From Armatimonadota bacterium (GTDB lineage Bacteria; Armatimonadota; UBA5829; DTJY01): a stretch of 39,375 bases of DNA. A program made the position numbers and the translations under genes. The stretch is from the NCBI GenBank assembly GCA_023511795.1, contig JAIMAU010000017.1:1-39375 (forward strand), given 5' to 3'. The notes beneath the pieces were generated by a model. The model worked only from the letters and a program-made list of their open reading frames with translations, had not been told where the DNA came from and searched no databases. Positions 33,815 through 39,375 of the stretch are shown here, piece after piece. Position 1 is the stretch's first letter, and the number at the start of each line of letters is the position of its first letter.

Positions 33815-33841
33815 AGCGCCGGTGACGTGTGATCCGGCGCT
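33815..33841 (+). terminator. Probable ssrA terminator hairpin
   Basis: An 8-base-pair GC stem (AGCGCCGG / CCGGCGCT) with an 11-base loop is followed by only TTTC. It lies 33 bases after the tmRNA 3' end. Confidence 0.6.
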
Positions 33842-33981
33842 TTCGGCGTTCTGCGCGTGGAATTCGTGCTCAAGGATGATGTCCGGGCCGTCTTCAACAA
33901 GCCCGGCCTTTGGACTGGCTTCCGGGCCAAAATAACACATCGAGGCCCCGTTTTCTCTCTTTGCCGCCTTTTTCTCTTTCG

Positions 33982-34011
33982 CCTTTGGACTTTTGCATTT
34001 AAGTCCAAAGG
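33982..34011. repeat. Perfect 11-base-pair hairpin in the island junction
   Basis: CCTTTGGACTT and AAGTCCAAAGG flank the loop TTGCATTT. Downstream on the plus strand is AGGTTTTGATC, so it might act as a terminator; it could also be a recombination or binding site. Confidence 0.5.
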
Positions 34012-34158
34012 AGGTTTTGATCTCAGGTTTGGTACATTTCGCAACCATTCCGCGCTCGCACGATTGGAGTAGCGGGTGTTACCCACGAATAAGTCTTCGG
34101 TAACGCTCGGGGTGGTAGATTGGTCGGGCTAGTCCGTATAACTTGTGATATATAGCTG

Positions 34159-34187
34159 TTGACATGAGTCACACGGTATAGTATATT
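34159..34187 (+). promoter_or_regulatory. Sigma70 promoter of the defence operon
   Basis: TTGACA (34159-34164), 17 bases, TATATT (34182-34187): one mismatch to consensus. It is about 50 bases upstream of the first island gene. Confidence 0.75.
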
Positions 34188-34203
34188 ACTGCGTGTGGCA
34201 GTA
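34170..34203 (+). promoter_or_regulatory. Operator-like palindromes over the defence promoter
   Basis: CACACG (34170-34175) and CGTGTG (34192-34197) form a 28-base interrupted palindrome centred on the -10 box, with 10 of 14 pairs matching. A second inverted repeat TACTGC/GCAGTA (34187-34203) covers the expected transcription start. Both suit binding by an XRE-type regulator. Confidence 0.5.
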
Positions 34204-34235
34204 GGTTACAACTATAGCAGGAGAGTTATGCGGGA

Positions 34236-37200
34236 TTGAAGACCCTTGTTCCAGATGACTACTCGGAAAGAATACGAAGTCTGCGAAGCAGGAGCGGCCT
34301 GACCCAAGTCCAGTTTGCGCAAAAGCTTGGTGTTTCGTTTGCGTCCGTCAATCGTTGGGAGAACGGCAAGTCTAAGCCCACACCTATCGTTTGGGAAATC
34401 ATAGAACGATTAGAACGATCCGGCGTCGGCGGGCTTGACGATAAACCTAAAACAGACCTAGTTGATCTCAAAGCAGACACTCGCCCATCTTCTTTGGCAG
34501 CCGATTTCTCGGCGCGCCCGGACCTCGTGCGTGCGGTTGTGGAAGGACATCGCCTGGGCTATGCTCACCTCTGTAACCCGACCTTCGCTGCAGAAATGTC
34601 GCTCATCGATCCTTTGCCGCACCAGCGTATTGCTGTATACGAGCGTATGCTTCGGCAGCCCCGCCTGCGGTTCCTGTTGGCCGATGATGCTGGCGCAGGC
34701 AAGACAATCATGGCAGGTCTCTATATCCGTGAGATGCTGAGCCGGCGATTGATACGTCGTGTTCTTATCGTTGCACCTGCTGGACTCATAGGGAACTGGC
34801 AACGTGAGTTGGAGACGCTGTTCAGCCTGGAGTTCCGTATCATCACTGGCGCGGATGCTCGCAGCGCGAACCCATTTCTCGGAAATGGAAGTGACCGAAT
34901 CATTGCCAGCATCGACACTCTTGCCGGTGAGACGATGTTCCGATGCCTTCAGCATCCCGACGTGGAACCTTATGACCTAGTGATCTTTGACGAAGCCCAC
35001 AAGCTCACTGCGGACCGAGAGCCAGACTTTCACATTCGAAAGACGGACAGGTACAGGGTAGCCGAAGCACTCGCCGGAATACACAGCGACAACCAGAGGT
35101 GGTGGCTCACCTGGAAGGCCAAGCATTTGTTGCTGCTCACCGCGACGCCGCACATGGGCAAGGATTTCCCATACTACTGCCTTTGGCGCCTTCTTGAGCC
35201 TGAGTCTCTGTCAACACTCGATGCGTTCAACTCATATCCACCAGAAGCCAGATCCCAGCACTTCCTCCGACGAACCAAGGAGGAAATGGTCTACCTGGAT
35301 GGTCGACCGATATACCCTATGCGAATATCGGACACACTTAGTTACGATCTAACTCAAGGAGAGATCAGCGAGCAGAAACTATACGACGAAACGACCGAAT
35401 ACATCCAGACATTCTACACTCCTATGAGCGTGATGAACACCACGGCGGCGCAGTTGGCGAAGAGCGTATTCCAGCGCCGATTGGCCAGCTCGACATTTGC
35501 GCTAAAGAGATCTCTGGAGAAACGCTATGAGAGGGTCACCCAGTACATCTCGGATATCAACTCCGGCAAGATAACACTGAAGCAGCTTGCGTCGCGAGCA
35601 AAGCGTCTGCGGGATATCTTTGACGATCAAACCGCCGATGAGGAGGCTCTGAGCGACGGGCGCGAAGCCAATGAAGCAGCCGAGGATGACATCATAAGTG
35701 GAGTGATAGCGCGCTCGATCGTCGATCTTGAGGCGGAAGCGGTCAAGCTGGAGTCCTTGATCAGGCTCGCAGACCAAGTCCTAGACAAGGGCGACGAATC
35801 CAAGTTTGTCAAGCTGCGGGAGATCATCCAGGACCCAAAGTACAAAGACGAGAAGCTGATCATCTTCACCGAGCATCGAGATACTCTTACGTATCTGGTA
35901 AATCGGCTGGAGGGTCTTGGTTTCACCGGTCAGGTAGCCCAAATCCACGGCGGAATGGATTATCAGGAAAGGCAGGCTCAGGTGGACTTCTTCCGCAAGC
36001 CTGCCGACCAAGGCGGAGCAACGTATCTCGTGGCAACTGACGCCGCCGGCGAAGGTATCAATCTTCAGTTCTGCCGGCTGATGGTGAACTACGATGTTCC
36101 GTGGAACCCGGCTAGACTGGAGCAGCGGATGGGCAGGATTCATCGCTATGGTCAGAAGCACGACCCGGTAATCATTCTGAACATCGTGGCCGGTAAGACG
36201 CGTGAAGGCAGGGTCATAAAGGTACTTTTGGACAAGCTGGAGCGCATTCGCAAAGAGCTGTCAGCGGACAAGGTCTTCGATGTGGTCGGACGCGTGCTCG
36301 AGGGAGTTTCCATCAAGTCGTATATCGAGCAAGCTCTCACGGAAGACGGTGCGGAAAAAGCAGTGCGTGAGATTGACGAGCGTCTGACCAAAGAGCGCGT
36401 TCAGCGCGTGCAGGAAGAAGAGAAGAGCCTATACGGCTGTGTCGGTGACGTAAAGGCCGAGCTTCCCAGACTTAGAGAAGAAATCGAGCGGGAAACGTAT
36501 CGCCGACTAATGCCCGGCTATGTGCGCAGATTCCTGGAAACTTCAATCCCACTTATTGGTGCAAAAATCGACGGTGACCCCGGCGATGGGTTTTCAATCA
36601 AGCCAGCGCAGCCTGGAGCCCTTGACCCATTGCTTCCCGAGTTGGATAGATATCCGAATGGTGAGAGAACAAAGTTCACCGTTAACAAGCCCGAATCAGA
36701 CTCCAACTTGGTTTTCTTGCACGTTGGAGAGCCCTTCTTCGATGCCTATCGCGAATACATCTGCGCTAAGTTTGCACAAGACGCATTGCGTGGAGCCGTA
36801 TTCATTGACCCGACCGCTGGCGAGCCTTACCTCTTCCACCTGGCTCTGGTCACGGTTGTGCGCAAGGCCGATCCTGGTCAGAAAGCATTCTCAGGAACGC
36901 AGACTCTTGAGTATCGGCTGGTCGGGCTTAAACAGACTGAGAATGGCGACGTCCGCGAATGCCCCGTTGAGCAACTTCTGCTTCTGAAAGGAGCAGATGG
37001 AATCACGCCATCATCTGCCCGTCTTGCAGCCGGATCAGCACATTTGATAGAGGCGGCCAAGGCATACTTATTCGAATCTGTTGCCAGAAGAATTGCCCAA
37101 GAGCGGCGCGCGGCTCTTCTGGAGTCGCTCAAGGAACGCGAGGAGTTCATCCGGCGCGGGTTCGATTACGAATACGCCGAGCTTGCAAGCGCTCGGGTTG

Positions 37201-37808
37201 CCGTAAACAAAAAACTCGCAAACGGTGATCCTGCGGCCCACGCCCGATTGGCGACCATCAAAAAACGCCAGGAGGCCATCGAGCGGCACCGGGAAGAAAC
37301 TTTGGCTATTATCCGCCGTGAGCCTGAGCTTATTTCGCCTGGAGAGGTCACGTTTCTTGCGCATGCGCTCGTTGTGCCCACGCCTTTATCAAAGGAGCTG
37401 GAAGAATACGATGCCGAAATCGAGCGCATCGCAATGGATTTTGTCCGGGCCCACGAGGAATCGCGGGGCGCTCGTGTCGTTGATGTATCCACGGCTGAAC
37501 TCGCCGTTGCCGCCGGGTTGTGCGAATACCCAGGATTCGATCTTCTCTCCCATAGGCCAGATGGAACCAAGCTTTGTATCGAGGTCAAGGGTCGGGCTCG
37601 CATGGGCGAGATCGAGCTATCGGAGAACGAGTGGGCGAAAGCCTGTAACCTTAGAAATGACTACTGGCTTTATGTTGTCTACGATTGCGCCACGGCTTTC
37701 CCAAGGCTAATGCGCGTGCAGGACCCCTTCGGAAAGCTGCTGGCCAGAATGATAGGAAGCGTCAGGATATCCGAAACCCAGATATTCGACGCAGCGCAAA
37801 ACGAATAA
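34236..37808 (+). CDS. XRE HTH / SNF2 helicase / DUF3883 fusion, DrmD-like
   Basis: 1190 residues from TTG 34236. An XRE helix-turn-helix comes first (about 10-60, SGLTQVQFAQKLGVSFASVNRWENGKSKP). The SNF2 ATPase core has motif I LLADDAGAGKT (147-157), DEAH (252-255) and LTATP (301-305). The C-terminal helicase lobe (about 535-670) has FTEHRDTL, ATDAAGEGINLQ and QRMGRIHRYGQ. A long helical region leads to DUF3883 (about 1098-1175, IEVKGRARMGEIELSENEWAKA), a nuclease-fold-like or sensing domain common in defence helicases. The helicase part resembles DrmD of class 1 DISARM. AGGAGAG lies 11 bases upstream, and a three-codon ORF at 34228-34239 overlaps the TTG. A methyltransferase follows downstream, supporting a phage-restriction role. 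Confidence 0.85.
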   Translation: MKTLVPDDYSERIRSLRSRSGLTQVQFAQKLGVSFASVNRWENGKSKPTPIVWEIIERLERSGVGGLDDKPKTDLVDLKADTRPSSLAADFSARPDLVRAVVEGHRLGYAHLCNPTFAAEMSLIDPLPHQRIAVYERMLRQPRLRFLLADDAGAGKTIMAGLYIREMLSRRLIRRVLIVAPAGLIGNWQRELETLFSLEFRIITGADARSANPFLGNGSDRIIASIDTLAGETMFRCLQHPDVEPYDLVIFDEAHKLTADREPDFHIRKTDRYRVAEALAGIHSDNQRWWLTWKAKHLLLLTATPHMGKDFPYYCLWRLLEPESLSTLDAFNSYPPEARSQHFLRRTKEEMVYLDGRPIYPMRISDTLSYDLTQGEISEQKLYDETTEYIQTFYTPMSVMNTTAAQLAKSVFQRRLASSTFALKRSLEKRYERVTQYISDINSGKITLKQLASRAKRLRDIFDDQTADEEALSDGREANEAAEDDIISGVIARSIVDLEAEAVKLESLIRLADQVLDKGDESKFVKLREIIQDPKYKDEKLIIFTEHRDTLTYLVNRLEGLGFTGQVAQIHGGMDYQERQAQVDFFRKPADQGGATYLVATDAAGEGINLQFCRLMVNYDVPWNPARLEQRMGRIHRYGQKHDPVIILNIVAGKTREGRVIKVLLDKLERIRKELSADKVFDVVGRVLEGVSIKSYIEQALTEDGAEKAVREIDERLTKERVQRVQEEEKSLYGCVGDVKAELPRLREEIERETYRRLMPGYVRRFLETSIPLIGAKIDGDPGDGFSIKPAQPGALDPLLPELDRYPNGERTKFTVNKPESDSNLVFLHVGEPFFDAYREYICAKFAQDALRGAVFIDPTAGEPYLFHLALVTVVRKADPGQKAFSGTQTLEYRLVGLKQTENGDVRECPVEQLLLLKGADGITPSSARLAAGSAHLIEAAKAYLFESVARRIAQERRAALLESLKEREEFIRRGFDYEYAELASARVAVNKKLANGDPAAHARLATIKKRQEAIERHREETLAIIRREPELISPGEVTFLAHALVVPTPLSKELEEYDAEIERIAMDFVRAHEESRGARVVDVSTAELAVAAGLCEYPGFDLLSHRPDGTKLCIEVKGRARMGEIELSENEWAKACNLRNDYWLYVVYDCATAFPRLMRVQDPFGKLLARMIGSVRISETQIFDAAQNE

Positions 37809-37819
37809 GGAGGATTTCA

Positions 37820-38549
37820 ATGACAGCGAATGCGAAGTTCGACCTGCCCAACAGCGGCTACGAAGTGATAGAGAAGATACTTCACGCTTACGTGCGCACC
37901 GGGCAGCAGGCTGTATCGCTAGACGATGTGGCGTCTCGTGCGGGAATGCACAGAACGCGAATCTCGCCCAACCACGGGTTCCTTGTGGCCGTGGGGAGTC
38001 TTGGAAGGTGGTAACAAAAAGAAGTTGACTGACAGAGGTCATCAATTGGCTCTTGCAATCTGCAACAAGATTCCTGATGACGTGTCACGGAATTGGGCTG
38101 AGATCATGCAGGGATGCGAACACACTCGCAAGGTACTGGACATGGTGAATGTCCAGGGCGGTGTGTCCAAATCCGATATGCAGGGCCGCGTATTGTCCAC
38201 TCTTAGAATCGCCAGCAGCAAAAACACGAAAACCGGCGTGAACTGCCTGATCGATATAATGCTCAAAGCCGGTCTTATTGTTGAGAGCGATGGCAAATAC
38301 GTATATAACCAAGAGTTCGACAGCACAGAAGCTAGCACGAGAGACGTATCCGCAACGCTCGATGAGCCGGGTATTACAAAGCCCCTTGAGACTCAGACTC
38401 AGGTAGAGCAGATCGTCAGCGAAAGTCGGGTGGCACCAGACCCCTCGGTACATATCAACGTGCAGATCCATATCGACGCAAACGCTACGCCGGAGCAAAT
38501 TGACCAAATCTTCGCAAGTATGGCCAAACATCTCTACGGCAGGAGCTGA
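37820..38549 (+). pseudogene. Winged-helix (DUF5343-like?) protein, interrupted by a +1 frameshift
   Basis: Starts at ATG 37820 with AAGGAGG seven bases upstream, 11 bases after the helicase stop. The first frame codes 64 residues (SLDDVASRAGMHRTRIS ... HGFLVAVGSL) and hits TAA at 38012. The frame one base on continues EGGNKKKLTDRGHQLALAI and stays open to 38549. Joined at about 38003 the product would be 242 residues: a winged-helix-like N-terminus, a middle region and a conserved-looking C-terminus (VHINVQIHIDANATPEQIDQIFASMAKHLYGRS). The family is probably DUF5343-like, but this is a weak call. The join may be a mutation, a base error or a programmed slip (GGGGAG then CTT precedes it). The role is unknown; it sits inside the defence operon. 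Confidence 0.6.
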
Positions 38550-38550
38550 A

Positions 38551-39066
38551 ATGGATGCATCCGAAGTCAAGCGAATGCTGGAAGTAGCTAGGCGGATTCA
38601 GAGTATTTGCCCAGTCGCGAGCAGAAAACAAGAGCCGAAGCCCGAGAAGCTTTTTGACTTGCTGGTCACCGAATCGGAACTTAATGAATGCTGTCGCAAG
38701 CTCTTTATGGATGGACACTATGCTAACGCGGTACTAGAGGCTTACAAGTGTCTAAACAACTATGTCAGAACGAAGGTCGCGTCTTCCGAAGATGGAAGCG
38801 ACCTAATGAAGAAAGTGTTCAGCGCGAAAAGTCCCGAGCTGAGGATCAGTCGGTTCCGAGGGAAAAGCAACTACAATGAGCAGCTCGGCTATATGGAGAT
38901 ATACTCCGGGTGCATGACGGGTATCCGCAACCCACGTGCCCACGAACATGCGCACGAGGATAGCCCCGATGAGGCTCTGGAGCTAATAATCTGGGCCAAT
39001 CATCTTATGCGAAAGGCAAAGCAGGCAAAGCGAGCGAGGAAAAAGAGGAAGAGTATACATGACTGA
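38551..39066 (+). CDS. TIGR02391 (Ymh) family protein
   Basis: 171 residues from ATG 38551, with AGGAG six bases upstream and starting one base after the previous stop. The core LFMDGHYANAVLEAYKCLNNYVRTK and RNPRAHEHAHEDSPDEALELIIWANHLMRK match the TIGR02391/Ymh family: a helical domain with a conserved R-N-P-x-A-H motif found near restriction and other defence genes. The RNPRAHE motif resembles the HEPN-type RxxxxH nuclease signature (R-N-P-R-A-H), so an RNA-cleaving toxin-like activity is possible but is inference. The last bases overlap the start of the methyltransferase gene by eight, so they are translationally coupled. Confidence 0.8.
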   Translation: MDASEVKRMLEVARRIQSICPVASRKQEPKPEKLFDLLVTESELNECCRKLFMDGHYANAVLEAYKCLNNYVRTKVASSEDGSDLMKKVFSAKSPELRISRFRGKSNYNEQLGYMEIYSGCMTGIRNPRAHEHAHEDSPDEALELIIWANHLMRKAKQAKRARKKRKSIHD

Positions 39067-39375
39067 TAACCCCCGTCTCATCGAATCGGCGTTTCCGCTG
39101 AAACAGACATCTATCAATTCCGTGCATGAGAAGAACGTGCGGCACGGGCATATATCGACGCTTCATATCTGGCCCGCTAGGCGGCCGCTGGCGGCGTGTA
39201 GGGCGGCGCTTATCGCCACGCTTCTGCCGGACCCCGGAACCGAGGAAGAACGCAAGAAGCTCTGCGAGCGTATCGGCGGCAAGGTCGTCAAGGTCATCAA
39301 ACAGAAGAAACTTCCTAGCGGCCGAATTGAGAATGTCGAGACCGAGGAGACCGTCGGCGGCATACTGCATTGGGG
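39059..39375 (+). CDS. DUF1156 adenine-specific DNA methyltransferase, N-terminus only
   Basis: The first 105 codons from ATG 39059 are inside the window and the frame runs off the right edge. The start overlaps the TIGR02391 stop by eight bases. The N-terminus (PRLIESAFPLKQTSIN then HEKNVRHGHISTLHIWPARRPLAACRAALIATLLPDP) is the DUF1156 domain of COG1743 adenine methylases, such as class 1 DISARM DrmMI and the DUF1156 protein of the DUF499/DUF3780 defence clusters. GGILHW at the edge agrees with this group. The methylase is expected to mark self DNA; its catalytic motif lies outside the window. Confidence 0.85.
   Translation, partial: MTDNPRLIESAFPLKQTSINSVHEKNVRHGHISTLHIWPARRPLAACRAALIATLLPDPGTEEERKKLCERIGGKVVKVIKQKKLPSGRIENVETEETVGGILHW

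Larger units (their letters stand above)
33783..34158. other. Gene-free junction between ssrA and the defence genes
   Basis: No gene is convincing here. Open frames in this region are continuations of frames read antisense through tmRNA. The stretch carries several inverted repeats: the hairpin at 33815-33841, CCGGGC/GCCCGG at 33883-33906, a perfect 11-base-pair stem at 33982-34011, and GTTACC/GGTAAC at 34078-34104. No integrase and no second copy of the tmRNA 3' end is seen in the window. Confidence 0.5.

Noticed and set aside
33600-34086. Minus-strand open frames containing WRRGDSNPGP, GAGTRTPV and ARGLEPR
   Set aside because: These are the well-known false proteins produced by reading the 3' end of tmRNA or tRNA genes on the opposite strand.
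34458-34955. Minus-strand 165-codon frame inside the SNF2 helicase
   Set aside because: Antisense shadow with no recognisable motif, opposite the helicase ATPase core.
37685-37819. Upstream extension of the winged-helix frame
   Set aside because: It overlaps the helicase end in another frame; the ribosome site and start at 37820 fit much better.
1-39375. CRISPR arrays, insertion sequences or tRNA genes
   Set aside because: I found no regularly spaced repeats, no transposase and no tRNA cloverleaf other than the tRNA-like ends of tmRNA.

Overview
The window reads as a chromosomal segment of a free-living, Gram-negative-type bacterium with a large secreted carbohydrate- and protein-degrading repertoire. 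Support comes from signal peptides, a Tat-exported sulfatase, a PEP-CTERM-like sorting tail, a sigma/anti-sigma/HtrA envelope-stress module and several clan GH-A-like hydrolases. The combination of URO-D-family paralogue, LacI regulator, sulfatase, DUF6067/GH123-like protein and DUF6785-like membrane protein reminds me of Armatimonadota or similar environmental phyla. That placement is inference, since no rRNA or phylogenetic marker was analysed.

Left part (1-10 kb). In order: an RNase J-like metallo-beta-lactamase-fold protein cut by the left edge, a membrane-anchored GAF sensor, a small single-pass membrane protein with its own promoter and terminator, aspartate ammonia-lyase preceded by a three-BON-domain exported protein, and a 1105-residue secreted papain-like protease with BACON-like and other accessory domains. 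All are on the minus strand. A PEP-CTERM-like exported protein follows on the plus strand.

Middle part (10-30 kb). A divergent glycan-degradation locus has a minus-strand operon (GH42-like hydrolase, LacI regulator, Tat sulfatase with a LamG-like tail) and a plus-strand operon (GH-A-like hydrolase, URO-D-family protein). The 230-base divergent region carries two back-to-back sigma70-type promoters and two inverted copies of a 10-mer that look like LacI-family operator halves. Next come an incomplete nucleoside-type ABC importer (ATPase and one permease), CCA-adding enzyme, a DUF6067/GH123-like protein, a DUF6785-like multi-pass membrane protein and an unrecognised secreted protein.

Stress module (30.2-33.1 kb). 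ECF sigma factor, zinc-finger anti-sigma factor and a DegP/HtrA protease with two PDZ domains lie in tandem and end at a clear intrinsic terminator. The htrA leader can form a pseudoknot or two mutually exclusive hairpins.

Right part (33.4 kb to the edge). A complete tmRNA gene (ssrA) with a consensus promoter is followed by a roughly 450-base gene-free junction, and then by what looks like an anti-phage island on the plus strand: an XRE-HTH/SNF2-helicase/DUF3883 fusion, a winged-helix gene interrupted by a frameshift, a TIGR02391 (Ymh) protein and the start of a DUF1156 adenine methyltransferase. These genes are packed with spacings of 11, 1 and -8 bases. SNF2 helicase plus DUF1156 methylase is the hallmark pair of class 1 DISARM and of the related DUF1156/DUF499-type defence clusters. 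The deciding genes lie beyond the right edge. The island promoter is overlapped by a palindrome that may be an operator for the HTH domain fused to the helicase.
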